Positions 35,110 through 45,415 of a DNA stretch of 64,000 nucleotides are shown here, piece by piece. Under the pieces are notes generated by a model, which searched no databases, was not told where the DNA came from, and saw only the letters and a program-made list of their open reading frames with translations. Position 1 is the stretch's first letter. Every line of letters starts with the position of its first letter. Source of the stretch: Prevotella melaninogenica ATCC 25845. GTDB taxonomy: Bacteria > Bacteroidota > Bacteroidia > Bacteroidales > Bacteroidaceae. The position numbers were made by a program, and so were the translations under genes. Location of the stretch: NCBI RefSeq assembly GCF_000144405.1, contig NC_014371.1, forward strand, positions 496,001 to 560,000. Direction: 5' to 3'.

Positions 35110-37683
35110 GAAATCAACAGGTGTCACCTCTGTATTATCTACTGATGATGCCTCTCCCTTAATATCCTCATCAGTGTTTGGGAGGTCTTCACGACTATCA
35201 TCCTCAACCTGTGATTCCATCTCAGAGCTCATCACCTTACATACAGATGCGATGACATCATTCTTCTTAGCGAGGTTTATTAGGCGCACACCTTGTGTTG
35301 CTCGACCCATTACACGGCATTCGGCAACTGACATACGGATAACAATACCGCTCTTGTTGATAATCATCAAGTCGTTATCATCCGTAACGTTCTTGATAGC
35401 AACAAGTTTACCAGTCTTATCCGTGATATTCAGCGTCTTAACACCCTTACCGCCACGATTAGTTAATCGATAGTCCTCTACCTGTGAGCGCTTTCCATAA
35501 CCCTCCTCAGATACTACCATAACCGTCTCGTTAACAGGGTCATTAACAACAATCATACCAACAACTTCGTCCTGACCATCTTCGTCCAAACGCATACCAC
35601 GTACACCTGTAGACACACGCCCCATAGTACGGATATTTGACTCATCGAAGCGACAAGCACGACCATTGCGGTCAGCGATGATAAGTTCGTTATGGCCGTT
35701 TGTCAGACGAACGTCTACAACCTCATCTCCCTCATTGATGTTAATAGCAATCACACCATTGGTACGAGGACGTGAGTAAGCACGGAGTGAAGTCTTCTTA
35801 ACGATACCCTGCTTTGTTGCAAATACTACATAGTGAGAATCGAGGAAGTCGTCATCATCCAAGCCCTGAATACGCAAGAATGCGTTAACAGAATCACCCG
35901 GCTCAAGTGAAAGCATATTCTGAATAGCACGGCCCTTTGAGTTCTTATCGCCCTCAGGGATATCATAACACTTCATCCAGTAGCAGCGTCCCTTACGAGT
36001 AAAGAACAGCATTGTCTGGTGCATTGTTGCTGGATAGATATATTCGGTGAAGTCCTTCTCACGTGTACGAGCACCCTTAGAACCTACTCCACCACGAGCC
36101 TGCTCCTTAAAGTCTGCAAGCGGAGTGCGCTTAATATAACCAAGGTGACTAATAGTAATAACAACAGGGTCATTAGGATAGAAGTCCTCAGCATTAAACT
36201 CATGCTCATCAGGGATAATCTCTGTACGACGAACATCGCCATACTTCTCCTTAACCTCCTGCAACTCTTCTTTCATCACTTCCTTACAACGCTCAGGGTT
36301 ATTAAGAATTTCCTGCAAGTCCTTGATGGTTTGCATCAATTCCTCAAACTCCTGATGCAACTGGTCAAGACGCAGACCCGTAAGCTGTGACAAACGCATA
36401 TCAACGATAGCTCTTGATTGAAGCTCATCGAATTCAAAACGCTTCTCAAGGTTTCTTTGGGCATCTGAAGGTGTCTTGCTGGCACGAATAATACGTACAA
36501 CCTCATCAATATTGTCGCAAGCCTTAATCAGTGCCTCTAAGATATGTGCACGTTCCTGTGCTTTCTTCAAGTCAAATTGTGCACGGCGGATAGTGACATC
36601 GTGACGATGCTCAACGAAGTATTTAATGCACTCACGAAGGCTCAACAGACGTGGACGACCCGCTACCAATGCGATACAGTTTACAGAGAAAGAACTCTGC
36701 AATGCTGTCATCTTGAAAAGCTTATTCAGAATGACGTTTGCATTGGCATCACGCTTCACATCAACAACGATACGCATACCCTGACGGCCTGTTTCGTCAT
36801 TGACATTAGAGATACCCTCCAACTTTCCTTCCTTCACGAGGTCAGCAATATATTCAATAAGTTGCTGCTTATTAACTCCGTAAGGAATCTCTGTCACAAC
36901 AATCTTATCGTGGTTCTCATCGCTCTCAATCTCAGCCTTAGCACGCATTACGACACGGCCACGACCAGTCTCATAGGCATCTTTAACACCTTGAAGACCA
37001 TAAATATATGCACCTGTTGGGAAGTCTGGAGCTGGGATAAATTCCATTAATCCATCAGTAGAAATCTCTGGATTGTCAATATAAGCACAACATCCATCAA
37101 TAACTTCGCCAAGATTATGTGTAGGGATATTCGTTGCCATACCCACAGCGATACCATTACCACCATTTACAAGCAGGTTAGGAATCTTTGTAGGCATTAC
37201 AGCTGGTTCGCGCAACGTATCGTCGAAGTTGTTGACCATGTCAACCGTATCCTTCTCGATATCGTCCATAACGTGCTCACCCATCTTTGAGAGGCGGCAC
37301 TCCGTATAACGCATCGCAGCAGCAGAGTCACCATCGACAGAACCAAAGTTACCCTGTCCATCAACCAACTTGTAGCGCATATTCCAGTCCTGTCCCATAC
37401 GCACAAGCGCACCGTAAACAGAAGAGTCACCATGTGGGTGATACTTACCAAGTACCTCACCGACAACGCGGGCACACTTCTTGTAAGGCTGGTTGCTAAA
37501 GTTACCGATACCACGCATACCGAAGAGGATACGGCGGTGAACAGGCTTAAAACCGTCACGAACATCAGGGAGGGCACGTGCCACAATCACCGACATTGAG
37601 TAGTCGATGTAGGAGCTTTTCATCTCCTCCTCGATGTTGATCTTCATAATTCTGTCCTGATCAATTGTCTGATTTTCGTCCAT
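35104..37683 (-). CDS. gyrA: DNA gyrase subunit A
   Basis: The subunit cuts and rejoins DNA to introduce negative supercoils, working with GyrB (not in the window). It has 859 residues. The start (IEEEMKSSYIDYSMSVIVARALPDVRDG) is standard; the catalytic tyrosine is Y126 in AAAMRYTE. The C-terminal beta-pinwheel contains the GyrA box-like QARGGVGSKGA near residue 535, and the tail is acidic (DDSREDLPNTDED), as is often seen. In the quinolone-determining region, HPHGDSSVYGALVRM has serine 87 where E. coli has S83, and glycine 91 where E. coli has D87. An octamer array starts at its stop codon. Confidence 0.97.
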   Translation of the reverse strand: MDENQTIDQDRIMKINIEEEMKSSYIDYSMSVIVARALPDVRDGFKPVHRRILFGMRGIGNFSNQPYKKCARVVGEVLGKYHPHGDSSVYGALVRMGQDWNMRYKLVDGQGNFGSVDGDSAAAMRYTECRLSKMGEHVMDDIEKDTVDMVNNFDDTLREPAVMPTKIPNLLVNGGNGIAVGMATNIPTHNLGEVIDGCCAYIDNPEISTDGLMEFIPAPDFPTGAYIYGLQGVKDAYETGRGRVVMRAKAEIESDENHDKIVVTEIPYGVNKQQLIEYIADLVKEGKLEGISNVNDETGRQGMRIVVDVKRDANANVILNKLFKMTALQSSFSVNCIALVAGRPRLLSLRECIKYFVEHRHDVTIRRAQFDLKKAQERAHILEALIKACDNIDEVVRIIRASKTPSDAQRNLEKRFEFDELQSRAIVDMRLSQLTGLRLDQLHQEFEELMQTIKDLQEILNNPERCKEVMKEELQEVKEKYGDVRRTEIIPDEHEFNAEDFYPNDPVVITISHLGYIKRTPLADFKEQARGGVGSKGARTREKDFTEYIYPATMHQTMLFFTRKGRCYWMKCYDIPEGDKNSKGRAIQNMLSLEPGDSVNAFLRIQGLDDDDFLDSHYVVFATKQGIVKKTSLRAYSRPRTNGVIAININEGDEVVDVRLTNGHNELIIADRNGRACRFDESNIRTMGRVSTGVRGMRLDEDGQDEVVGMIVVNDPVNETVMVVSEEGYGKRSQVEDYRLTNRGGKGVKTLNITDKTGKLVAIKNVTDDNDLMIINKSGIVIRMSVAECRVMGRATQGVRLINLAKKNDVIASVCKVMSSEMESQVEDDSREDLPNTDEDIKGEASSVDNTEVTPVDFE

Positions 37684-37803
37684 TATATATTTTTTCTGTT
37701 ATAAATTTCTATCACTTTAACGAGCTCATCCCCATAAGGCTAAAATTGCCCACAATAGCCTTTATTTCCTTTCTGAGCCGTTTTCGTACTTTTTCAAGGT
37801 GTA

Positions 37804-37811
37804 AAGATACG
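37804..37811 (-). promoter_or_regulatory. Possible -7 element for gyrA
   Basis: The minus strand reads TATCTTTA, one base off TAnnTTTG, about 120 bp before the gyrA start. Confidence 0.35.
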
Positions 37812-37879
37812 AATATTTTTTGATACCACAAAGGGCTTATAACGAAAAAATGTTATCAAGACCTATTATTTTGAAGCGT

Positions 37880-40636
37880 TTATTTCTTTTTAGGATTTAC
37901 ATTAAATCGCCATGACAAGGATAACATCATATATCGTGGAATACTATTATTCCATGTTTCCGTTCTTCCTTGTGCGTTCATTAAGTATTGAGTATTAGAG
38001 AGCTGACGGAGTATGTCAAAGCCTTGCAACTTAACTAAAAGTTTCTTATTTATGAAACTGCGACTAAGTTGTGTATTCCATATCCAGTCAGTAGTATTCA
38101 TCTCTGAGAGCTGATAACCACGGCGAGCAAACATTGTTAGGTCGGTTGTTAATTGTAGTTTCCAAGGCAAAGCTACCTGCACATTCACACCTATATTATA
38201 ATCTCCTGCATGAATATTATTAAATCCCTCACGCTGGCTCTTGATAAGATAATATGTACCTCCGCCATGAAGTGTGAACTCATAGTTATCATCGGGACGA
38301 TAATTAAGTTTCAAGACATCACTTATTTTCCAGTTATTTACAATACTTCGTTGACTTTGTGTAGCCCCTTGTACCATTGCCATGTCAACGTTATGATTAT
38401 AGTTAAAAGATGCTTGATTATCAATACTTAATTTCTCTTTTTTATCCAGCGGACGAGTATATCCTATTCCTAAATCCATGCGATAATTACCATTTACGCT
38501 AATGGGCTGAACGGTTGAAACACCTGTTTGTTTATCAAATACAAGACTATAAGCCACAGCATTATCCGTCTGATGATAACCCGTATTAATGTTAAGCCGA
38601 CTATGTTTCTTTCCCTCAAATGTCTTACCACCTTCTATGTCATAATAATGAATATTACGAAGCTGCGTATTGCCTAATATAATATTCATAGGATTGCTAT
38701 CGTCACGATAATTAACCATCGTTGTAAGGTCAGGTAATTCAGAATTCATCTTAGCTTTTATCTCCCATGCGTTACCCCTCAACCATATATTAGGTTCAAA
38801 GAATATACTCTGCCGAGACACATCGTGTCGTCCCATACGTTGATAATAAAGGTTGGCATGAGCTATACGAACAGGCAGATTGACACTTATCTCACACTTC
38901 AAGAGTTTACTATGCAAGTCTCTATAGCAGAAGTTAAATTGATGACTATTTTGATACTCAGTAAAGTGATATGTATTCCCATTATCAAGGACTGTAGCCA
39001 AGATGCTTGTGGCAGAGGGCAATCTATCGAACAAACTACTATCACGTCCAGAAATCTTATCAAGACGATAGAGTGGATTATCCGTTTTTATATAAGAATA
39101 TGCGTAATTATACTCAGGTTGCAAGCTGATATTTCTAAAAGCCCAATTATAACTGATACCAGCTGATAACTTAAGGTTTTGATTAAGGCGGTTTATATAT
39201 TGATTACGATAATCACGTGGAAGGCTATGCTGTAGATAGGTCAAATCCTGTAGAGAAAAGGTCTTTTGCGTGTTACGGTTATAATTGATTCCAAAATTCC
39301 ACCTAATCATATCAGCAATAATGCTGATACCATTTCTATTTTGAAGATTAAAATCAACATTCCTCGATTCAAGGCTATTTGCCGACAACATACGGTTAAG
39401 CAACGATTGATTGTCAGACGTCTCGATATTGCTGTTGTTCAGGCCATGGCTATGGGCATAGGAAAAGGAAAGATTATTAATCGTATAATATTCGTCTTTT
39501 TGGATGCATAAATTGCTACCCGCTGTCCAATTATCAGAGCTTCCTAACGACTTATACCTGCTATGCTGATAAGAGTCTCCACCATATAAAAACGTTTGTT
39601 TTGAAGAGAGAGATTCGTCATCAGTATTTGTATGATTCCAAAGGCTACTAAGGTCGAACCAAGAAAATTCATTTCCTAAAAAGCGCATATATTGAGCACC
39701 AACCGTTTTAGTCGTCTGCAATCCACTCCCTACATCTTGTGGACTCCACTCGCCATTGAGTGCCGCTCGCTGATTGTCGTTAAGGTTGTTGCTATTGGCA
39801 AATATTCCGATGCGTTCTTTGTCAGAGAACTTTATGGCTAAGCCACGTAGCTTGTATCTGTTTTTCGAGCCCACACCCGCCTCAATGTTACCCATATAGC
39901 CTACGGCATACTCCTTCTTCAGCTTTACATCCATCACATAGTTCTTGTCGCCCATATCACGTCCTGCCAACTTTGAAGCTGCTCCCGACTTGTTAAAAAC
40001 TTTGATTTTATTAACCGTATAGGCAGGTAGATTCTCCAGTGCCAACTTAGGATTCCCACTGAAAAACTCTCGTCCGTTGACTAAAAGGCTTTGGATATAC
40101 TTGCCATTGACGAATATTTGCCCATCTTTGGTCAGTCGTGCGCCTGGCAACTTGCTGATTAGTGCATCGAGCATGCTCCCCTCTGCAAGGTTGAAAGCAT
40201 CAGCATTATAAACAATCGTATCGCCCGCAACAACCATCTTAACCTTTGTAGCCTTTACGGTCACTTCTGCCAATTCGTGCGCCTTTGCCAATCGTATAGG
40301 CTTTACAGATACAAAAAACTCACGCTTACTCCTCAACACACAGTGCATATAGCCGTCCTCATACCCCTCAGCACTTGCACGTACGATGTAATTCCCGACT
40401 TTTGTCAAGTGTTCAAAGCGGTAGAATCCCACATCTTCTCCAGCCTCTGCAGGATAGGTAATCATACTATCAATGACCACACTGTCTGATGTCATCAAGT
40501 AAACTTTTGCCCCTGGTATTCCTTCCCCTGTCATGTTGTCAAGTACTCTACCTTGAACAGGGATTGCGTCATCTTTTGCATGTACATTACTGCAGCAAAA
40601 TAATAACATTAACAACAAAAGTAGTCCGTTTCTCAT
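37880..40636 (-). CDS. TonB-receptor-like outer-membrane beta-barrel protein
   Basis: The product has 918 residues. A signal peptide (about 1-20, ending VHAK) is followed by a carboxypeptidase-regulatory-like domain (about 25-115, GRVLDNMTGEGIPGAKVYL). A plug-like domain follows at about 125-215 (LISKLPGARLTKDGQIFVNG). The remainder is a large barrel of the outer-membrane barrel family 3 type, rich in Tyr, Asn and Ser, ending in the aromatic strand MMLSLSWRFNV and a basic tail. It resembles SusC-like or Cir-like receptors but no SusD partner is adjacent, and the TonB box is not clear. The substrate is unknown. It is transcribed alone from a good promoter element at 40699. Confidence 0.85.
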   Translation of the reverse strand: MRNGLLLLLMLLFCCSNVHAKDDAIPVQGRVLDNMTGEGIPGAKVYLMTSDSVVIDSMITYPAEAGEDVGFYRFEHLTKVGNYIVRASAEGYEDGYMHCVLRSKREFFVSVKPIRLAKAHELAEVTVKATKVKMVVAGDTIVYNADAFNLAEGSMLDALISKLPGARLTKDGQIFVNGKYIQSLLVNGREFFSGNPKLALENLPAYTVNKIKVFNKSGAASKLAGRDMGDKNYVMDVKLKKEYAVGYMGNIEAGVGSKNRYKLRGLAIKFSDKERIGIFANSNNLNDNQRAALNGEWSPQDVGSGLQTTKTVGAQYMRFLGNEFSWFDLSSLWNHTNTDDESLSSKQTFLYGGDSYQHSRYKSLGSSDNWTAGSNLCIQKDEYYTINNLSFSYAHSHGLNNSNIETSDNQSLLNRMLSANSLESRNVDFNLQNRNGISIIADMIRWNFGINYNRNTQKTFSLQDLTYLQHSLPRDYRNQYINRLNQNLKLSAGISYNWAFRNISLQPEYNYAYSYIKTDNPLYRLDKISGRDSSLFDRLPSATSILATVLDNGNTYHFTEYQNSHQFNFCYRDLHSKLLKCEISVNLPVRIAHANLYYQRMGRHDVSRQSIFFEPNIWLRGNAWEIKAKMNSELPDLTTMVNYRDDSNPMNIILGNTQLRNIHYYDIEGGKTFEGKKHSRLNINTGYHQTDNAVAYSLVFDKQTGVSTVQPISVNGNYRMDLGIGYTRPLDKKEKLSIDNQASFNYNHNVDMAMVQGATQSQRSIVNNWKISDVLKLNYRPDDNYEFTLHGGGTYYLIKSQREGFNNIHAGDYNIGVNVQVALPWKLQLTTDLTMFARRGYQLSEMNTTDWIWNTQLSRSFINKKLLVKLQGFDILRQLSNTQYLMNAQGRTETWNNSIPRYMMLSLSWRFNVNPKKK

Positions 40637-40698
40637 AAGATGCTTTTTAGAAATAGATTTATTTTTGATAAAGATTGTCCAATGTCAAATGGTGCATG

Positions 40699-40706
40699 CA
40701 AAGATA
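40699..40706 (-). promoter_or_regulatory. -7 promoter element for the barrel gene
   Basis: The minus strand reads TATCTTTG, a match to TAnnTTTG, 62 bp before the start at 40636. Confidence 0.55.
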
Positions 40707-40930
40707 AAGAATATCTGATAAAAAAGCAAGGAAGATGTAAGTAGATTTCTATGTAGAAGTTTCTTTTATATACGTGTAAAGTTACGAACAAATCTTTGTG
40801 ATTCCAAGAATCTATTACTTTAAAAAATGTTATTTTAAGTCTAACTTTTTGATATATCATGAGTTATCTTTTATTGAGCAAGTATCCTCCCTTATGTATA
40901 CGGACAATTTATGGTTGTATTATCAGTTCT

Positions 40931-41165
40931 CAAAATTACAAATTACAAATTACAAATTACATTAAGGTCGTGGGGGTATGTCTGCCAGCAGCTAAGGAAC
41001 AAAAATTTATTATTATATATAATATATTTATTATATATAATAATAAAAATATTTATATTATAAATTATTATTTTATTCATTATAAAACTATCATTTTTTA
41101 CCTATTCGGCACCATACGAAAAGTCTGATGGTCCTTAATGTAATTTGTAATTTGTAATTTTGTAA
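40931..41165. repeat. A/T-rich segment bounded by inverted heptamer arrays
   Basis: The left arm (40931-40968) holds CAAATTA repeated with a 7-bp period; the right arm (41131-41165) is its reverse complement with one unit fewer. The 170-bp interior is mostly A/T with a short GC-rich piece (GTCTGCCAGCAGC). It lies within the 932-bp gap 40637-41568, which holds no convincing gene. A small non-autonomous element is possible, but no target duplication was seen. Confidence 0.5.
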
Positions 41166-41568
41166 TCGGAGGAAAGTAACAAAGAAGTTATGTTACTGAT
41201 TATCAATCAAAACAGAAATATTATTCTCACTCTCACTATTGTAAAAAGTTAGATCTTAACGTCTTATACAAGAAATAAAATGAAGTTTTTAGCCTATCTA
41301 TTCACCATAAAAGGCGCATCTGCATCGTATAGATATGGCATCAAAGAAGCTTAGAGAGAACCTCTATGCGAAAAAAAATAAATAATGAGCGTATTGTTAT
41401 CAGCCTATGCGATAACTGCTAATCATTTTGTAAAATACTGACTAATAGCATATTATAACCGAAATAACATTTTATAACACTTACTTTTCTTGCAATCTTA
41501 GAAATTAAAACTTATCTTTGTATCATCAAAATGAAAAACAAGAGAAGAAAGTAGAAAACAAGTCGTTA

Positions 41569-42081
41569 TCAGCTATGAAGCTCTAAGACATACATATCTG
41601 CCCACACTGTTATGTCAGCAATCACAGAGCTGCCCTCACGCTGAAAACGAAGAACATTAGTCGCAGGCTTCACATGCTGCAGCTGGTAGCCATGCGCCCG
41701 AAGACCAGACGCCAATGTATGATAATATCCCTTGTCCCAAAAGACGATTTGCAACGCTCCTCCCCTATCGTCAATGACAGCAAGGCTTGAATTATCCTTC
41801 TTTGCAAAGAGCCTGTAGAAAGGTTGTTTTGATTGGTCGAAGTCAGCATTAGGACCGACGTGCCACCCCCACAACTGACGTGTGTCATCAGCTACTAACT
41901 CTGTCGGAATTCGTCTGAGTCCATACTTACTGAAAAGATAAGGTGCAACCGCCCGCTTCCCTTTCTGCACCTGATATTGCAATAATTCAAGCACAGGCAA
42001 TGGAAGTAAAGGAAGATTCCCCTGCGCAGGTGTGCACAGAGGAATCAGTAGGAAAATAAGTTGAAAGATTATTCGCTTCAT
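41569..42081 (-). CDS. Small secreted protein of unknown function
   Basis: The product has 170 residues with a signal peptide (about 1-19, ending CTPAQ). The mature protein has LRRIPTELVADDTRQLWGW, then alternating strands (SSLAVIDDRGGALQIVFWDKG) and a final strand ending in YVLELHS. I recognise no family. Its ATG overlaps the nadE stop by 4 bp, so translation is coupled to nadE, which is odd for a secreted protein next to a cytoplasmic enzyme and may only reflect compact gene order. No terminator was recognised behind it. Confidence 0.72.
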   Translation of the reverse strand: MKRIIFQLIFLLIPLCTPAQGNLPLLPLPVLELLQYQVQKGKRAVAPYLFSKYGLRRIPTELVADDTRQLWGWHVGPNADFDQSKQPFYRLFAKKDNSSLAVIDDRGGALQIVFWDKGYYHTLASGLRAHGYQLQHVKPATNVLRFQREGSSVIADITVWADMYVLELHS

Positions 42082-44048
42082 GACAGTCCTTCCAACTCGT
42101 TTAGCCAGTTGGTTGACATTGCATCAGAAGGCATTCTCCAGTCGCCACGTGGCGAAAGGCTCACGCTGCCCACCTTTGGTCCGTCTGGCAAGCATGAACG
42201 TTTGAATTGCTGAGAGAAGAACCTACGGAAGAAGATGCGCATCCAATGAAGAATGACGCTGTCGGGGTAAACACCACGAAAGGCATTCTGCGCCATCCAA
42301 TAGATTTTTGAAGGGCGGAAACCGCAGCGAAGAACATAATAGAGGAAGAAATCGTGAAGCTCGTAAGGACCAACAAGGTCTTCTGTCTTCTGTGCAATTT
42401 CTCCCTTATCATCAGCAGGTTTTAGCTCTGGTGAGATTGGAGTTTCCACGATGTCTATCAATGTCTTACGTACATTTTCATCCTTAGTTGTGTCAGCAGC
42501 ATAACGCACAAGATATTGCGTCAGCGTCTTTGGCACACCTGCATTCACGGCATACATACTCATGTGGTCGCCATTATAGGTACACCATCCCAAGGCAAGT
42601 TCGCTAAGGTCGCCCGTACCAATGACAAGTCCGTTCATCTGATTACTCAAATCCATCAAAATCTGCGTACGCTCACGAGCTTGTGCGTTCTCATAAGTAG
42701 AATCGTGTACCTCTGGGGCATGACCAATATCCTTAAAATGCTGCAAAACAGAGGCTTTAATATCAATCTCACGAATCGTGATACCAAGACGCTCCATGAG
42801 TGCCATAGCATTCTTATAGGTTCGTCCTGTTGTTCCGAACCCTGGCATGGTAACGCCTACAATTCCCTTACGATCAAGTCCAAGCTTATCAAAGGTCTTG
42901 ACAACGACAAGGAGGGCAAGGGTGGAATCAAGTCCACCGCTAATACCAATAATTGCTGATTTGCAATTAGTATGTACCAACCTCTTTGCCAATCCACTCA
43001 CCTGAATATTATAGATTTCATCGCAAGCCTCCTGCATATTCTCTGTCTTAGGAATAAAAGGATGCTGGTCGAACTCGCGTGTCAGCGTAAACTCACGCAT
43101 AGGCTTGAGCGGTGGCAAGCAATCTACGTGCAAGGCGAGTTCATCAATCTGACCAGTAACACCAGCTAATCCTGACGCAACAGGACGTTGCGCGTTGACA
43201 AAGGTACTATTGGTACGACGTTCGCTACGTAAATTTTCAATATCAATTTCAGATATAACTAACTGTGGGTCAAGCTGAAAACGCTCTGACTGCTTAACAA
43301 GTGAGCCATTCTCAAAAATCAATGCATTTCCGCCAAAGACAACATCCTGCGTACTCTCACCAAAGCCACTACTACTATAAACGTACCCGCTGATAGTGCG
43401 TGCGCTTTGCTGGGCAAGCAGTGACTTCAAGTAAGTGTGCTTTCCGATGAGTTCGTCGCTGGTAGAAAGATTGAAGATAATCTCCGCACCTGCCAAGGCA
43501 AGATGATTGCTCGGTGGTGTTGGTGCCCATACATCCTCACAGATTTCTATGGCAAAGGTAGCCCCCTCAGATGTGCGGAAAATCTGCAACTCTGGTGTCA
43601 CTCGAATATTATTCCCTGCAAAGCGAATGTGCTGTGGACGCAAGTCTTGTGAAGATGCAAACCATCGTTTCTCATAGAACTCGCTGTAGTTAGGTAGGAA
43701 GGTCTTTGCTACGATGCCTAAGAGTTTTCCTTGTTGAATGACCAATGCGCAATTAAGGAGCAATGCTCCCACAGCTACAGGTGCACCGACAATGACGGTG
43801 ATATCTAATTGGCGAGTAAATTCGAGCAGCTCGATGACAGCCTGCTCAGTATCGTCAAGAAGAAGTTGCTGCTGGAAAAGGTCCTGACAGGTGTAACCCG
43901 TTATTGAAAGCTCTGGGAAAACGATAATCTCTACACCCTGACCTTCTGCAATAGCAATCTGCTTTTCTGTTTCTATAAGGTTGAACTTTGTATCTGCAAC
44001 CTTCACTGCAGGAATAGCTGCAGCCACCTTTATAAGTCCGTGTTTCAT
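42078..44048 (-). CDS. nadE: Glutamine-dependent NAD synthetase
   Basis: The enzyme makes NAD from deamido-NAD and ATP, using glutamine as nitrogen source. The product has 656 residues with two domains. The N-terminal nitrilase-like glutaminase (about 1-290) has the glutamate in FPELSITGY, and the nucleophilic cysteine in EICEDVWAP. The C-terminal synthetase has the PP-loop GISGGLDS near residue 369 and GTGDLSELALGWCTYNGD. The length fits the two-domain type that does not need external ammonia. It starts 14 bp after the end of the DUF2027-Smr gene and overlaps the following secreted-protein gene, so the three probably form one transcript. Confidence 0.97.
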   Translation of the reverse strand: MKHGLIKVAAAIPAVKVADTKFNLIETEKQIAIAEGQGVEIIVFPELSITGYTCQDLFQQQLLLDDTEQAVIELLEFTRQLDITVIVGAPVAVGALLLNCALVIQQGKLLGIVAKTFLPNYSEFYEKRWFASSQDLRPQHIRFAGNNIRVTPELQIFRTSEGATFAIEICEDVWAPTPPSNHLALAGAEIIFNLSTSDELIGKHTYLKSLLAQQSARTISGYVYSSSGFGESTQDVVFGGNALIFENGSLVKQSERFQLDPQLVISEIDIENLRSERRTNSTFVNAQRPVASGLAGVTGQIDELALHVDCLPPLKPMREFTLTREFDQHPFIPKTENMQEACDEIYNIQVSGLAKRLVHTNCKSAIIGISGGLDSTLALLVVVKTFDKLGLDRKGIVGVTMPGFGTTGRTYKNAMALMERLGITIREIDIKASVLQHFKDIGHAPEVHDSTYENAQARERTQILMDLSNQMNGLVIGTGDLSELALGWCTYNGDHMSMYAVNAGVPKTLTQYLVRYAADTTKDENVRKTLIDIVETPISPELKPADDKGEIAQKTEDLVGPYELHDFFLYYVLRCGFRPSKIYWMAQNAFRGVYPDSVILHWMRIFFRRFFSQQFKRSCLPDGPKVGSVSLSPRGDWRMPSDAMSTNWLNELEGLS

Positions 44049-44062
44049 ATTGAATGAAAAAA

Positions 44063-45283
44063 TTATTTAATTGTTACCTGAGTAGCTCCGTAGCCGTATT
44101 CACGGAAAGAAGCATCTTGGTAAGAATAATGTTTGTATTTATAATTAAGTTCATGAATGATTGCATGGCGCAATACGCCTTCGCCCTTCCCATGAATGAA
44201 GATGAGTTTCTTGCCACGATGCGCCTTATATTGTTCGAGCGTACGACGGAAGACATCTAATTGATATTCAAGAATATCTGCCGCTGTCATACCCGCTGTT
44301 GTCTCAAGCAATTCGTCAGCATGAAGGTCTATGATAATTTTGTCATCGCTAAGAATCTGTTTAGCTGGCTTCTTACGCTCAAACTTATAACGCTTGGCAA
44401 GTTCCTCCGTCTTCTTGTCAATCTCTTCTTCTGACAGACGGCTTGGGGAAGAATATCCCACCTTTAGCTTCTCAGTAGCTTCGTCCTCTGCCTTTCTTGT
44501 CAAAGGTTCCAACATCGGGTGCTGGGCAGGCTTATCCTTCTCAATCAACGTGTATATCAATGCTGGCTGCTCGAAGAAGACACTTTCGTGGAAAGTATTG
44601 AGCTTATAGAACTTCACGGCATCAATCTTTACCTGAAGATCACAAGTAGGCTTGAGTGCGAAAGGCTTATCCTTCTTATAACTGTGAAGTTGAACACATC
44701 CCTGCAACATATCGTTGAGGTCGGCAAGCGTGAAGTCCTCTATCAGCAACTTCATATTTGGTTCCAATTCGCCAACAGCCTTCAATACCCACTTATCTTC
44801 CTGCTTTAAAGAGTAGGAGAAATGAACATAATTATTTGAATCGTTGACAAGATAAGACTTGAAGTGCGTAGTCGTGAGGTTCTTTATATCGGTAGGTGTG
44901 AAAGCAAGGTAAATAGACAATTCATCACCACCAACACGTTCTCTCACTGGAGCTTCAAAATTAACGGAAGGGTCATCATGCGGTTCTATGTCTGCATCAA
45001 CATCACGCCAATCCTCCCCTACTTCCTCTTCTTCAGCGCCTGTAGCGGTCAGACGTTGCTTGATACTGCGAGTATCCTCGCCTTTCTCCATCTTACGTTG
45101 CTGCTGGTCGATACGCAGTTTTGCACGGTCAGTAGCGGCATCTTCAACAACAACAACCTCACTGGCTACTGTTGGAATCTGAAAACCATCTTCGTCTTCA
45201 ACCAAAACAATTTTACCTTTGAAACCTGCAATGACTCCACCACCAGTAGAGCTTAAAAATCTAACTTTATCACCTATTTTCAT
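44063..45283 (-). CDS. DUF2027 protein with C-terminal Smr domain
   Basis: The product has 406 residues. The N-terminus (KIGDKVRFLSSTGGGVIAGF) forms a small barrel-like domain typical of DUF2027. A hydrophobic-polar region with ADINDM-like helices follows. The C-terminal 75 residues form an Smr domain with IDLHADEL and FIHGKGEGVLR, the same motif set as in MutS2 (LDVRG and HGKGNG). Smr domains bind or cut nucleic acids. The family is largely limited to Bacteroidetes and its target is not known. It starts a run with nadE and a secreted-protein gene. Confidence 0.9.
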   Translation of the reverse strand: MKIGDKVRFLSSTGGGVIAGFKGKIVLVEDEDGFQIPTVASEVVVVEDAATDRAKLRIDQQQRKMEKGEDTRSIKQRLTATGAEEEEVGEDWRDVDADIEPHDDPSVNFEAPVRERVGGDELSIYLAFTPTDIKNLTTTHFKSYLVNDSNNYVHFSYSLKQEDKWVLKAVGELEPNMKLLIEDFTLADLNDMLQGCVQLHSYKKDKPFALKPTCDLQVKIDAVKFYKLNTFHESVFFEQPALIYTLIEKDKPAQHPMLEPLTRKAEDEATEKLKVGYSSPSRLSEEEIDKKTEELAKRYKFERKKPAKQILSDDKIIIDLHADELLETTAGMTAADILEYQLDVFRRTLEQYKAHRGKKLIFIHGKGEGVLRHAIIHELNYKYKHYSYQDASFREYGYGATQVTIK

Positions 45284-45415
45284 TTTTTTTCTTCTTAATG
45301 TTTATAAAGAATACAACCAATATCTTATCAATTAGCTGCATTTCCTCCCTCTTTTAAATACCAAGTCTACTTATAATAAATAAGTTTTATAAATCCTCAC
45401 GCTGAGGGAATAATA

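Noticed and set aside
35104..37683. Acquired quinolone resistance
   Set aside because: The main site (Ser87) is wild type, and glycine at position 91 may be normal for the lineage; reported only as an observation.
40859..41128. Possible 89-residue gene on the plus strand
   Set aside because: It runs through the inverted repeat and the A/T-rich interior; the product is mostly Ile, Tyr and Asn without any domain.
41280..41568. tRNA or other structured RNA
   Set aside because: I looked for cloverleaf signatures and CCA-like ends here and in other gaps and found none.
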